From Holtiella tumoricola (GTDB lineage: Bacteria > Bacillota > Clostridia > Lachnospirales > Cellulosilyticaceae), in NCBI RefSeq assembly GCF_027857615.1, contig NZ_JAQIFT010000058.1, positions 36,653 through 100,652 of the forward strand: a stretch of DNA of 64,000 bases, given 5' to 3'. Below are positions 35,962 to 44,886 of the stretch, one piece after another. The notes below the pieces were generated by a model. The model saw only the letters and a list, made by a program, of their open reading frames with translations. It did no database searches and had not been told where the DNA came from. The position numbers were made by a program, and so were the translations under genes. Numbering within the stretch: the stretch's first letter is position 1; the number at the start of each line of letters is the position of its first letter.

Positions 35962-36462
35962 ATGGAACACCACGTAGAAATTAGCGATTTAACTTACTAT
36001 GCACCAGATTATGATTTAGAAGGCCTTATTCGTGTAGCAGATAATGTAGAAGCAGCATTTGTCCTTATGGAATATGATGACTTAGAAGGCAAATACTGCC
36101 GTAACCGTTATGATGTGATAGAGCCTCATATGAACATTGCAACCATCATAAAAGGTGTAGACCGTTATTTAGCACAAGGAGAAGAAAATGCTTTATTGGT
36201 TTCTTTTGCAGTAGATGATGGGAAGCAACTCATTGTTTTTGATGGAAGAGAGCAAAATTACAAAGGAATTGACTTAGGTGATTTAGAACTAGGCGAGAAC
36301 CTTATTTATGGCTTACTTATTCGTCTAGAAGATGAGGCTTATAGATTTGAAGAAGTACTTTATCAAGATGGGGGACTTAAGAAACAATCTTGGGCAGAAA
36401 AAGTATATGATGCAGGTGAATTAACTTATTTACTTGCAGATTTCATTCAGCAGTTTATATAG
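35962..36462 (+). CDS. Unknown acidic protein (166 aa)
   Basis: I do not recognise this family. The product is soluble, strongly acidic and has no signal peptide or membrane helix. It contains alternating hydrophobic strands (LLVSFAVDDGKQLIVFDG, then LIYGLLIRLEDEAYRFEEV), suggesting a mixed alpha/beta fold. AGAGGAAAG precedes the ATG and a strong terminator follows, so it is its own transcript or the tail of the polC one. A 10-bp hairpin (CTAGGAAGCT/AGCTTCCTAG, 35903-35936) without a T-run lies in the spacer after polC. Confidence 0.65.
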   Translation: MEHHVEISDLTYYAPDYDLEGLIRVADNVEAAFVLMEYDDLEGKYCRNRYDVIEPHMNIATIIKGVDRYLAQGEENALLVSFAVDDGKQLIVFDGREQNYKGIDLGDLELGENLIYGLLIRLEDEAYRFEEVLYQDGGLKKQSWAEKVYDAGELTYLLADFIQQFI

Positions 36463-36496
36463 AAATGAGTATATGACCAACAGTTTCTGAAACCGT

Positions 36497-36540
36497 ACGT
36501 CGTAAGTTATTGGATACCAATAACCTACGACGTTTTTATT
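36497..36540 (+). terminator. Rho-independent terminator
   Basis: ACGTCGTA-GTTATTGG pairs with CCAATAAC-TACGACGT and is followed by five T. Confidence 0.9.
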
Positions 36541-36668
36541 TATACTTAATTAAAAATTGTTTTTAAGCATGTTAAATAGATTTTAATTAAATATAAGTTT
36601 AAAAATGAAACTAAAAATGTTACCATTAATATGAAAAATACAGTGGGGTATAGTAGAGAAGAGGAGAG

Positions 36669-38402
36669 ATGAAAAGGTTGAAAAAATTATTAGTCTATCT
36701 AAAAGATTATAAAAAAGAATGTGTACTAGCACCTTTATTTAAAATGTTAGAAGCTTCTTTTGAATTATTTGTGCCATTAGTAGTTGCTGCCATTATTGAC
36801 CAAGGGATAGGGCTTAGTGATCAGGGATACATTACTAAAATGGTTGCCGTTTTAGTATTATTAGCACTCATTGGTCTTATTTGCTCTGTAACAGCCCAGT
36901 ACTTTTCAGCTAAAGCTGCTGTAGGGTTTGGAACCAAGTTAAGACATTCACTTTTTGAGCATTTATTAGGGTTATCCTTTACTGAAGTAGATACAATAGG
37001 AACTTCAACAATGATTACCCGTATGACAAGTGATGTCAATCAAGCACAAAATGGTGTAAACATGGTGTTACGCCTATTTTTACGTTCACCGTTTGTTGTA
37101 TTTGGCGCAATGATTATGGCATTTACTATTGATGTAAAGTCAGCCATGTTGTTTGTAGGTGCGATTATTCTTTTATCTTTTGTAGTTTTTGGGATTATGT
37201 TATTAAATATCCCAATGCTTAAGTCAGTTCAACAAAAGTTAGATGGTGTACTTGGTAGTACAAGAGAGAATCTAGCAGGTGTGCGTGTTATTCGTGCTTT
37301 TTGTAAAGAAGAAGAGGAAGTAGAAGCTTTTGCAATCAAAAATGAAGGATTAACTAAGATACAACAAAAAGCAGGAAGAATTTCTGCTTTAATGAATCCT
37401 TTTACCTATGTCATTATTAATGTGGCTATTGTCCTATTGATATGGACAGGCGCTATCCAAGTGGATCATGGTGTACTGAGCCAAGGGGAAGTGGTTGCTC
37501 TTTATAACTATATGTCTCAAATTTTAGTGGAGCTGATTAAGCTTGCAAGTTTGATCATTACCATTAATAAATCTGTAGCTTGTGGCAATCGTATTTCAGA
37601 AGTATTTGACATACAATCCAGTATGGAAGAAGGCTTAGAAAGAATCTTTGGCCAAGCTACTAAGGCACCTGTTGTTGAATTTAAAAATGTATCTTTAACT
37701 TATGAAGGTGCAGGGGAGGCTTCTTTAACAGGAATAGACTTTAGTGTACAAAGAGGCCAAACAATAGGTATTATAGGTGGAACGGGTTCAGGTAAAACAT
37801 CTCTTATACATATGATTCCTAGATTTTATGATGCTACATCCGGTGAGGTCCTCATCAACGGAAAGAATGTTAAAGCTTATGCTTCAGACATTTTAAGAGA
37901 TAAGATAGGGATTGTGATGCAAAAGGCAGTCCTTTTTAAAGGAGATATTGAAAGTAATATTAAATGGGGTAAAAAAGATGCGACTCATGAAGAGTTAGAA
38001 GCAGCCATTGAGATTGCACAAGGAAGTGATGTGGTTGCAAGTAAGGGCGGCTTGAAAGGGCAAATTGACCAAGCAGGGAAGAACTTATCAGGTGGGCAAA
38101 GACAGCGCATGAGTATTGCACGCGCGCTAGTGAAGAAACCTGAAATCTTAATTTTAGATGATAGTACCTCTGCATTAGACTTTGCAACAGATGCTAAACT
38201 CCGTAAAGCAATTAAAGAATTAGAGGGTAGTCCCACAGTCTTTATAGTTTCTCAAAGAGCATCTTCCATTCAATATGCTGATCAAATCATTGTATTAGAT
38301 GATGGCAAGATGGTTGGTAAGGGGACACATACTGAACTTTTAGTAAACTGTGAAGTGTATAATGAGATTTATTATTCTCAATTTAAAAGAGAGGAGGCAT
38401 AA
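36669..38402 (+). CDS. ABC exporter half-transporter, degenerate-site subunit
   Basis: A 577-residue ABC exporter half with six transmembrane helices (residues 1-310) and a C-terminal ATPase. Walker A is GGTGSGKTS (near 370) and the signature LSGGQRQRMSIARAL is intact. Walker B ends ILILDDSTSALD, so the catalytic glutamate is replaced by aspartate. The switch histidine is also not canonical: the strand reads VFIVSQRASSI, with Q where H is expected. The next gene is a second half-transporter 2 bp downstream with the complementary changes, so the two form a heterodimer of the BmrC/BmrD or TM287/288 type. The substrate is unknown (drug or lipid export is typical). Confidence 0.88.
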   Translation: MKRLKKLLVYLKDYKKECVLAPLFKMLEASFELFVPLVVAAIIDQGIGLSDQGYITKMVAVLVLLALIGLICSVTAQYFSAKAAVGFGTKLRHSLFEHLLGLSFTEVDTIGTSTMITRMTSDVNQAQNGVNMVLRLFLRSPFVVFGAMIMAFTIDVKSAMLFVGAIILLSFVVFGIMLLNIPMLKSVQQKLDGVLGSTRENLAGVRVIRAFCKEEEEVEAFAIKNEGLTKIQQKAGRISALMNPFTYVIINVAIVLLIWTGAIQVDHGVLSQGEVVALYNYMSQILVELIKLASLIITINKSVACGNRISEVFDIQSSMEEGLERIFGQATKAPVVEFKNVSLTYEGAGEASLTGIDFSVQRGQTIGIIGGTGSGKTSLIHMIPRFYDATSGEVLINGKNVKAYASDILRDKIGIVMQKAVLFKGDIESNIKWGKKDATHEELEAAIEIAQGSDVVASKGGLKGQIDQAGKNLSGGQRQRMSIARALVKKPEILILDDSTSALDFATDAKLRKAIKELEGSPTVFIVSQRASSIQYADQIIVLDDGKMVGKGTHTELLVNCEVYNEIYYSQFKREEA

Positions 38403-38404
38403 GG

Positions 38405-40153
38405 ATGAAACAAGATAAAAAAGGCCAACAAGCTATCCTTAAGAAAGTCATGCAGTATATTAAAAGATATACTAGACTGATGGCGCTTTCCATTCTACTT
38501 GCTGTTGTGATTGTTATTTTAACCCTTTATGTACCTATTTTAATAGGTAAGGCCATAGATGGTATTGTATATGGTGGTGTAGAGTTTGAAGGCATTTTAG
38601 GACACTTGGTTAACGTTGTAATCATAGTAGGTGTAACAGCTCTTGCCCAGTGGATGATGAATACGATTAATAATAAAGTGACCTATCAAGTAGTACGTGA
38701 TATTCGTGAAGAAGCTTTTGATAAAATAGAGATTCTTCCACTTAAATATTTAGATGGACGCTCACAAGGTGAGATTGTAAGCCGTGTCATTACAGATGTA
38801 GACCAATTTGCAGATGGATTACTCCTCGGATTTACACAACTCTTTACAGGGGTAATGACCATTGTAGGGACACTCATCTTTATGCTTAGGATTAATGTAG
38901 GAATTACTTTTGTCGTTGTACTTGTAACGCCACTATCTCTTTTTGTAGCAAGTTTTATTGCGAAGAAAACGTACAGTATGTTCAAATTACAATCTGAAGC
39001 ACGTGGTGAACAAACCGCTTTCATCGATGAGATGATAGGCAATCAAAAAGTTGTTAAAGCCTATGGCCACGAAGAAGAAGCCATGAAGCAGTTTGATGAA
39101 ATTGGAGATAGACTTGCTCAATACTCTTTGCGTGCTATTTTCTTCTCATCTTTAACTAATCCTTGTACACGTTTTGTAAATAGTATTGTTTATGCTGGCG
39201 TAGCACTTACAGGCGCATTTGCAGTTATTACAGGAAAAATGACAGTGGGAGCATTATCTTGTTTCTTAAGTTATGCTAATCAATACACAAAGCCATTTAA
39301 TGAAATTTCAGGCGTTGTAACAGAACTTCAAAATGCCATTGCTTGTGCAGGGCGTATCTTTGAACTTATTGAAGAAGAGCCACAAGTAGAAGAACCAGCA
39401 AATGCTATTGTATTAGAAAATGTGCAAGGAGAAGTGACTTGTAAGGATGTAAGTTTTTCTTATGTACCAGAGAAAAAACTTATTGAAAACTTTAATATTG
39501 CCATCAAGCCAGGACAAAAGGTAGCCATTGTAGGACCTACAGGCTGTGGTAAAACAACGATTATCAACTTACTCATGCGTTTTTATGATGTAGATCAAGG
39601 TGCAATTTGTGTAGAAGAAACAGATATACGTCAGATGACAAGAAAAAGTCTACGATCTAATTATGGTATGGTGCTTCAAGAAACTTGGCTCAAAAAAGGA
39701 ACCATCAAAGAAAATATTATCATGGGTAAGCCAGATGCCACGGAAGAGGAAATCATTCAAGCAGCGAAAGCTTCTCATGCCCATTCCTTTATCAAACGTC
39801 TGCCTAAGGGGTATGATACGGTTATTGGTGAAGATGGCGGCATGCTTTCACAAGGGCAAAAGCAGCTTTTATGTATTACAAGAGTAATGCTTTGCAAACC
39901 ACCTATGCTGATTTTAGATGAGGCTACCTCATCTATTGATACAAGAACAGAAATTCAAATTCAAAGTGCCTTCAACAAATTGATGAAAGGTAGAACAACC
40001 TTTATTGTAGCTCATCGACTTTCTACTATTCAAAATGCAGATGTGATTTTAGTGATGAAAGAGGGCGAGATTATTGAACAGGGCAACCATGAAAGCCTTT
40101 TAGAGCAAAAAGGTTTCTATGCTGAACTTTATAATAGCCAATTTGCAATATAG
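38405..40153 (+). CDS. ABC exporter half-transporter, catalytic-site subunit
   Basis: A 582-residue partner of the upstream half-transporter. It has six helices, Walker A GPTGCGKTT, and Walker B with an intact catalytic glutamate (MLILDEATSSID). The switch histidine is intact (FIVAHRLSTI). The signature motif is altered to LSQGQKQLLCITRV instead of LSGGQ. In heterodimeric exporters the inactive ATP site pairs the glutamate-less Walker B of one half with the altered signature of the other; here the changes fit that exactly. GAGGAGG inside the end of the upstream gene supplies the ribosome site, so the halves are translated together. Confidence 0.88.
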   Translation: MKQDKKGQQAILKKVMQYIKRYTRLMALSILLAVVIVILTLYVPILIGKAIDGIVYGGVEFEGILGHLVNVVIIVGVTALAQWMMNTINNKVTYQVVRDIREEAFDKIEILPLKYLDGRSQGEIVSRVITDVDQFADGLLLGFTQLFTGVMTIVGTLIFMLRINVGITFVVVLVTPLSLFVASFIAKKTYSMFKLQSEARGEQTAFIDEMIGNQKVVKAYGHEEEAMKQFDEIGDRLAQYSLRAIFFSSLTNPCTRFVNSIVYAGVALTGAFAVITGKMTVGALSCFLSYANQYTKPFNEISGVVTELQNAIACAGRIFELIEEEPQVEEPANAIVLENVQGEVTCKDVSFSYVPEKKLIENFNIAIKPGQKVAIVGPTGCGKTTIINLLMRFYDVDQGAICVEETDIRQMTRKSLRSNYGMVLQETWLKKGTIKENIIMGKPDATEEEIIQAAKASHAHSFIKRLPKGYDTVIGEDGGMLSQGQKQLLCITRVMLCKPPMLILDEATSSIDTRTEIQIQSAFNKLMKGRTTFIVAHRLSTIQNADVILVMKEGEIIEQGNHESLLEQKGFYAELYNSQFAI

Positions 40154-40168
40154 AATAGATCTAAAATA

Positions 40169-40214
40169 CAAAAGCTCTCAAACTGTAATGTACTACAGCT
40201 TGAGAGCTTTTTAT
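40169..40214. terminator. Bidirectional terminator between the ABC pair and the esterase
   Basis: AAAAGCTCTCAA pairs with TTGAGAGCTTTT, with extra inner pairing CTGTA/TACAG. Convergent genes lie on each side. Confidence 0.85.
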
Positions 40215-40236
40215 GTTATAAAAGGATAATTATATA

Positions 40237-41124
40237 TTAAGTCAAATAAAGATCAAAAAAATCAAAGACTAAGTCAATATTATCAGGCGTTTGAAATTGA
40301 GATCCACCGTGACCAGCACCATCTATAAGGCGGAGATTAATAAATGTATCTGGGATGTTATACATTAATTGCTGAGAGAAGACGACAGATTGTTGATAGG
40401 GAATATTTTTATCTTTTGTACCATGTTCAATAAGAAAAGGAGGGGCTTTGCGGTTTAAGTAGGTCTCTGGATTACTTTGTTTAACTTTGCCAGGAACTTT
40501 AGTGATTTGCGCACCTAAATATAAGGATTCAAAAGAGTCAGGAGCATCATGAACTTGACCTGCAATCCCATTAATAACAAATTGAGGATCCATAGTTAAG
40601 AAGTTAATAGGTCCAAAGAAATCAACTACAGCCTGAACATTCCAAGGAACTCTAGGTGCCCCCAAGCTTGAATCTACAAAAACAGGGGTATATCCTGTTG
40701 TACCTGCTAAAGCAGCTAAATTACCACCAGAGGAAGAACCCCATAGCCCAATTTTGTCAGGATTTAAGTGATATAGAGAAGCATTTTTACGTATAAATCG
40801 GATGGCGGCATTAACATCTTGAGGAGCAGCAGGAAAAGTAGCCTCTGTACTCAAACGATAATTAATAGAGACTATGGCATAACCACGCTTAAGACCAGGT
40901 TCTAAAGCCATTTTTAATTCAATACCTTGTTTATCACCAAAACGAAAGCCACCTCCATGAATAATAATAATGACAGGATAATGGTCGCCATTTCCATTAG
41001 GTAAGAAAATATCAAGTTTTTGGGCAGGGGACTTATTTGCATAAGGGACATTGAGCCATTTACGCTTAATAGAAGAAAAATCAAAGGTTACTTGTGCTTC
41101 TTCAGGAAGAAAAGGTAAATCCAT
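40237..41124 (-). CDS. Alpha/beta-hydrolase esterase (hormone-sensitive-lipase/BD-FAE-like)
   Basis: A 295-residue carboxylester hydrolase. The oxyanion-hole motif HGGGFRFG starts near residue 56. The nucleophile is the central serine of GSSSGG (about 131), the acid is probably in EHGTKDKNIPYQQS, and the histidine is in DGAGHGGSQF. This is the pattern of the hormone-sensitive-lipase and bifunctional feruloyl/acetyl xylan esterase groups. There is no signal peptide, so a cytosolic deacetylase of imported oligosaccharides is possible. The start at 41124 is set by GGAGGA 7 nt upstream; a longer frame to 41220 has no ribosome site. Confidence 0.8.
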   Translation of the reverse strand: MDLPFLPEEAQVTFDFSSIKRKWLNVPYANKSPAQKLDIFLPNGNGDHYPVIIIIHGGGFRFGDKQGIELKMALEPGLKRGYAIVSINYRLSTEATFPAAPQDVNAAIRFIRKNASLYHLNPDKIGLWGSSSGGNLAALAGTTGYTPVFVDSSLGAPRVPWNVQAVVDFFGPINFLTMDPQFVINGIAGQVHDAPDSFESLYLGAQITKVPGKVKQSNPETYLNRKAPPFLIEHGTKDKNIPYQQSVVFSQQLMYNIPDTFINLRLIDGAGHGGSQFQTPDNIDLVFDFFDLYLT

Positions 41125-41250
41125 AGCATATTCCTCCAATATAAAAGTATTCATCTCATTTATATACAGATAATGACCTAGAGTATTACAAGTAAATAAG
41201 GAAGCAAGTCTAATAAACAATGATTTAGAATGAGAGAGCGTTGATAATTA

Positions 41251-41553
41251 ATGTTTAAATTTACTTTCTTCTTAGCTATTCCGGTCATGTTTGGAGCAAG
41301 CTTGCTTAAAGTACTTAAGTTTGGAGTTGTCTTTACAAGTGCAGAGCTTACCATATTATTAGTGGCAATGGTAGTAGCTGTTGTAGTATCTATTATAGTT
41401 ATTAAAGGGTTAATGCAATACATTAAGAAACATCACTTCACTGTATTTATAAGGAGAGCCAATAAAAGGGACTATCTAAATCATAAAATCAACGTTATAA
41501 TAAAGGCTACATTCAAAAGAAAGTATATAGGTAAATTTAATGAGAAATTTTAA
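41251..41553 (+). pseudogene. uppP: Internal fragment of undecaprenyl-diphosphatase (uppP)
   Basis: The first 66 residues of this frame match the C-terminal membrane part of UppP: FTFFLAIPVMFGASLLKVLK, then FTSAEL, a long hydrophobic helix, and KKHHFTVF. The normal protein is about 270 residues and has its catalytic glutamate and arginine motifs earlier, which are absent. After FTVF the frame loses the usual YYR segment and runs into a basic tail that overlaps truA by 14 nt. In-frame stops occur just upstream of 41251. So this is a 5'- and 3'-truncated remnant, still well conserved and therefore recent. A functional copy must be elsewhere. Confidence 0.75.
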
Positions 41554-42277
41554 AATGGTTATTCAATATGATGGAAGTCGTTATAAAGGTTTTCAAACTC
41601 AAAAAGACACAGATCTTACAGTACAAGCTAAAATAGAAGCTGTGCTTGAGAAGATGGCAGAGGAAAAAGTAGAGCTTATTGGGTGCGGTCACACAGATGT
41701 TGGGGTTCACGCAGAAAACTATGTAGCAAATTTTAAAACAGAATGTACATTAAGCCCTGAGCTTATGTTAGATTATTTATATGAGTTTTTACCAGAAGAT
41801 ATTGTGGTAAAAAGTATAGAAGAAGTGCATGAGCGTTTCCATGCCCGTTATAATGCAAAAGCTAAAACTTATATGTACACTATTAATTGTGGAAAGACTA
41901 GAAATGTCTTTACAAGAAAATATGTGCATCATATGGATGAGGACTTTGATCTTGAAAACATGCAAAAAGTTGCTGCTGTTTTTGAAGGGACACATAATTT
42001 CCAAAGCTTCACTAGTTTAAAACCAAATGGTAAATCAACAACAAAAACAGTTCATAGCATTGAAATTATTAAATCAGAAGATATGATTCAGATTAAAATA
42101 ACAGCAGATGATTTTCTACTTCATATGCAAAGAATGCTTATCGGAACACTTATTGAAGCTGGTAGAGGTACAGTAACAGCAAAACAAACACAAGAAGTAA
42201 TGGATAAAGAAGAAAAGGCTGCAGGCTATCCTATAGCTAAACCTAAAGCGCTTTCATTAGTAGAAGTAAAGTATTAA
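41540..42277 (+). CDS. truA: tRNA pseudouridine synthase A
   Basis: TruA makes pseudouridine at positions 38-40 of the tRNA anticodon stem. The 245-residue protein has the MVIQYDGSRYKGFQTQ opening, the catalytic aspartate in GCGHTDVGVHAENYVA (near residue 55) and the later F-H-A-R-Y (RFHARYNAKAKTYMYTI) and DFLLHMQRMLIGTLIEAG motifs. The ribosome site is weak (ATAGG); the methionine at 41555 is an alternative start. The 5' end overlaps the uppP remnant by 14 nt. A perfect 17-bp terminator follows. Confidence 0.92.
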   Translation: MRNFKMVIQYDGSRYKGFQTQKDTDLTVQAKIEAVLEKMAEEKVELIGCGHTDVGVHAENYVANFKTECTLSPELMLDYLYEFLPEDIVVKSIEEVHERFHARYNAKAKTYMYTINCGKTRNVFTRKYVHHMDEDFDLENMQKVAAVFEGTHNFQSFTSLKPNGKSTTKTVHSIEIIKSEDMIQIKITADDFLLHMQRMLIGTLIEAGRGTVTAKQTQEVMDKEEKAAGYPIAKPKALSLVEVKY

Positions 42278-42291
42278 TATAAAGGTATTTT

Positions 42292-42340
42292 AAAGCCCTT
42301 GCTAGAGATATAAGTTAATGTCTCTAGCAAGGGCTTTTTA
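42292..42340 (+). terminator. Rho-independent terminator after truA
   Basis: A 17-bp perfect stem (42292-42308 with 42321-42337) with a T-run. Confidence 0.92.
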
Positions 42341-42418
42341 GTTCACTATTATTGTAAAGTAAGTTATAATAGAAGTAGAATTTGTTAAATATAGGAAACT
42401 ATAAAAGAAGGAACGCAA

Positions 42419-43141
42419 ATGAAAAAACTTATAGAGTGTCTAGAGATTAATCCAGGGGTAACCACTTTTGTTGGAGGAGGAGGCAAGACTTCGTCTATTT
42501 TTCAAGTAGCTAAGGAATTACAGGCACAAAATAAAAGTGTTATTGTTACAACGACGACCAAGATGTATTATCCGACTAAAGAGCAAGCAAAAATTGTCCT
42601 AATCAATCCAGCTAAGGAGCAAATAAGAGAAGCTTTAATGCAAAACACACTCATTGTTATAGGGCAAAGTCATGAAGAAGGAAAAATTACAAGTGTATCA
42701 GATGAACAAATTGAGATGATGGAGCAGTTGGCTGAATATGTATTAGTTGAAGGAGATGGCTCCAAGCATCTACCTATCAAAGTACCAGGTGAGCATGAAC
42801 CTGTTATCCCTAAATCTACCCAGAAGGTGGTTATTGTAGTAGGTATGAAAGCCTTAAATGTACCTCTTGAATCCTGCTGTTTTAGAAAAGAAAGAGCAAT
42901 GGCACTATTAGAAGTACAGGCATCTCATCTCATCAGTGAGATGGATATTATAACCCTTATAACAAGTAAAGTAGGATTGCAAAAAGGCATAGATGAGAAA
43001 GCACAAACTATCCTTATCAATCAGATTGATTTAATAGAAGCAAAAGTATTAGAATGCTTTTCACAGTGTTTAAAAGAAAACTATAAAGACACAATTGTAC
43101 TTGCAGCAATTAACCAAGGATATTGGAAACAAGTTCAATAG
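42419..43141 (+). CDS. yqeC: Selenium-dependent hydroxylase accessory protein YqeC
   Basis: A 240-residue putative nucleotide-binding protein of the YqeC family, found with selenium-dependent molybdenum hydroxylases. A P-loop-like motif is visible at residues 19-25 (FVGGGGKTSS), then VIVTTTTKMYYPT and VLVEGDGSKHLPIKVP, all family signatures. Its exact role in inserting the labile selenium or processing the molybdenum cofactor is not established. GAAGGAAC precedes the ATG. It is the first of three tightly spaced genes (yqeC, yqeB, xdhC-like), and no hydroxylase subunits, selD or cofactor synthesis genes follow. Confidence 0.85.
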   Translation: MKKLIECLEINPGVTTFVGGGGKTSSIFQVAKELQAQNKSVIVTTTTKMYYPTKEQAKIVLINPAKEQIREALMQNTLIVIGQSHEEGKITSVSDEQIEMMEQLAEYVLVEGDGSKHLPIKVPGEHEPVIPKSTQKVVIVVGMKALNVPLESCCFRKERAMALLEVQASHLISEMDIITLITSKVGLQKGIDEKAQTILINQIDLIEAKVLECFSQCLKENYKDTIVLAAINQGYWKQVQ

Positions 43142-43159
43142 GAATTGAGGAGGATGATG

Positions 43160-43951
43160 ATGTTAGTCATTATAAAAGGTGCAGGGGACTTAGCCACAGG
43201 CATTGGCTATAGATTAAGTGTAGCTGGATTTGATGTTGTGATGACAGAGATTGCAAAGCCTACAGTTGTACGACATACCGTAGCTTTTGCAAGCGTAGTT
43301 TATACAGGAAGTATCTGTGTAGAGGGTGTAACAGCAGTACTTTGTAACAATCTACAAGAGGTAGAAAACACCTTAAAGCATAAGCAAATACCAGTAGTTA
43401 TTGATCCTGAAGCAGAAATTATCAAGTCACTTAAACCAGATGCAGTAGTAGATGCCATTATAGCCAAGCGTAATATAGGAACAAAAAAAGAAGATGCACC
43501 CATTGTAATAGGTGTTGGACCAGGCTTTACAGCAGGACAAGACTGTGATTATGTAGTAGAAACAAAACGTGGACATTATCTAGGACGTGTTATTGTAGAA
43601 GGAAGTGCTATACCTAACACAGGTGTTCCAGGTGATATAGGTGGCTATACTACAGAACGTATTATTCGTTCAACTAAAGAGGGGGTATTTAAACCTGTTG
43701 CACATATAGGTGATCAGGTACAAAAAGGAGATATTGTAGCCTATGTAGATGATACACCTATTTTAGCAGAGTTAAGTGGGATAGTAAGAGGGATGTTAAT
43801 AGACAACATGATGGTGCCCAAAGGCTTTAAATGTGGGGATATTGACCCAAGATGCGTAAGAGAGCATTGCTTTAGTATATCTGATAAAAGTAGATCTATA
43901 GGTGGCGGCGTATTAGAAGCCGTTATGAGAGGAGCATGTAAAAATGAATAG
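43160..43951 (+). CDS. yqeB: Selenium-dependent molybdenum hydroxylase system protein, YqeB family
   Basis: A 263-residue protein of the EF2563/YqeB family. The N-terminal Rossmann segment reads IIKGAGDLATGIGYRLSVAG. Later conserved parts are VIGVGPGFTAGQDCDYVVET, VPGDIGGYTTERIIRS, and a tail with CGDIDPRC, CFSISDKSRSIGGGVLEAV. It belongs with YqeC and XdhC-type proteins in maturation of Se-dependent hydroxylases such as xanthine or purine hydroxylases. The start is set at ATG 43160, 6 nt behind GAGGAGG; earlier ATGs (43154, 43157) are too close. The 3' end overlaps the next gene by 8 nt. Confidence 0.85.
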   Translation: MLVIIKGAGDLATGIGYRLSVAGFDVVMTEIAKPTVVRHTVAFASVVYTGSICVEGVTAVLCNNLQEVENTLKHKQIPVVIDPEAEIIKSLKPDAVVDAIIAKRNIGTKKEDAPIVIGVGPGFTAGQDCDYVVETKRGHYLGRVIVEGSAIPNTGVPGDIGGYTTERIIRSTKEGVFKPVAHIGDQVQKGDIVAYVDDTPILAELSGIVRGMLIDNMMVPKGFKCGDIDPRCVREHCFSISDKSRSIGGGVLEAVMRGACKNE

Positions 43952-44768
43952 AGAAGCGTTAAGGGAACTTGCACAAGAAATGGAAAGATTTAAACCAGTC
44001 CTTGTTATTTGTGGTGGAGGTCATGTAGGCTACTATATAGCCAAGATGGGGCACATGCTAGACTTTGAAGTGGTTGTGATTGATGATAGAGAAAGCTTTG
44101 CCAACGCAGAACGATTTCCAAATGCAACAGTTATATGTAAGCCTTTTGTAGAGGCGATTGGTGAGATTGAACATCCTGAAGCCTGCTATTTTACCATTGT
44201 TGCAAGAGGGCATGCACATGATACAGATTGTTTAAAAGCAGTACTTGATAGAGACTTTGCATATGTGGGTATGATGGGAAGCAAAGTTAAGATTAAAGTA
44301 GTTATGGAACATATGAAAGAAGTCGGTTATGATGAAGCTTTACTTAAACAAGTACATACACCAATAGGCCTTCCATGTAGTGCAATCACACCGGCAGAGA
44401 TTGCAGTAAGTGTGGCAGCAGAGCTTGTACAGGTGAAAAACACATTAAATAGTGAAGGCTATGTAGGGAATGATGTGACTCAAGCTATGTTGAGGGATGA
44501 AGTAGCAGTTATAGCAAGGATTGTAGAGAAAAAAGGAAGTGCGCCTAGAGGCATAGGGTCTACTTTAGTACTGAAAAAAGATGGTACAGTTGTTGGAACT
44601 GTTGGTGGTGGCAATGTAGAGAACCTTGTTATAGAAAGAGCAAAAGAATTAGTAGGAACAGATACTACAGAATATATGGACTGTAATATGATAAGTAAGG
44701 CAAAAGGTAATATTAATATGGTATGTGGTGGTATTGTTAAAGTACTCATTGAAACCATAGTTGAATAG
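43944..44768 (+). CDS. XdhC/CoxI-family accessory protein with reversed domain order
   Basis: A 274-residue XdhC-family protein. XdhC proteins bind molybdenum cofactor and help sulfurate or insert it into hydroxylases. Here the Rossmann domain comes first (VLVICGGGHVGYYIAKMG, residues 19-36; then MMGSKVK and GLPCSAITPAEIAVSVAAEL). The CoxI-type domain comes second (VAVIARIVEKKGSAPRGIGS, then GTVGGGNVE). In classical XdhC the CoxI domain is N-terminal, so the order is exchanged. It overlaps yqeB by 8 nt and ends the three-gene unit before a terminator. Confidence 0.85.
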   Translation: MNREALRELAQEMERFKPVLVICGGGHVGYYIAKMGHMLDFEVVVIDDRESFANAERFPNATVICKPFVEAIGEIEHPEACYFTIVARGHAHDTDCLKAVLDRDFAYVGMMGSKVKIKVVMEHMKEVGYDEALLKQVHTPIGLPCSAITPAEIAVSVAAELVQVKNTLNSEGYVGNDVTQAMLRDEVAVIARIVEKKGSAPRGIGSTLVLKKDGTVVGTVGGGNVENLVIERAKELVGTDTTEYMDCNMISKAKGNINMVCGGIVKVLIETIVE

Positions 44769-44783
44769 GAAAAGTTATAAGAG

Positions 44784-44822
44784 GAATCCACTGTTTAAAA
44801 CGATAAACAGTGGATTCTTTTT
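44784..44822 (+). terminator. Terminator of the yqeC-yqeB-xdhC unit
   Basis: GAATCCACTGTTTA pairs with TAAACAGTGGATTC, a 6-nt loop, followed by five to six T. Confidence 0.92.
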
Positions 44823-44886
44823 GGAATAAAAGTAAGCAGAGTGGACAACTCTATTTTTAAAGAAAATAAGGATAGAGGATAAAACA

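Noticed and set aside
41125..41220. A longer N-terminus for the esterase
   Set aside because: No ribosome site, and GGAGGA lies exactly before the methionine at 41124.
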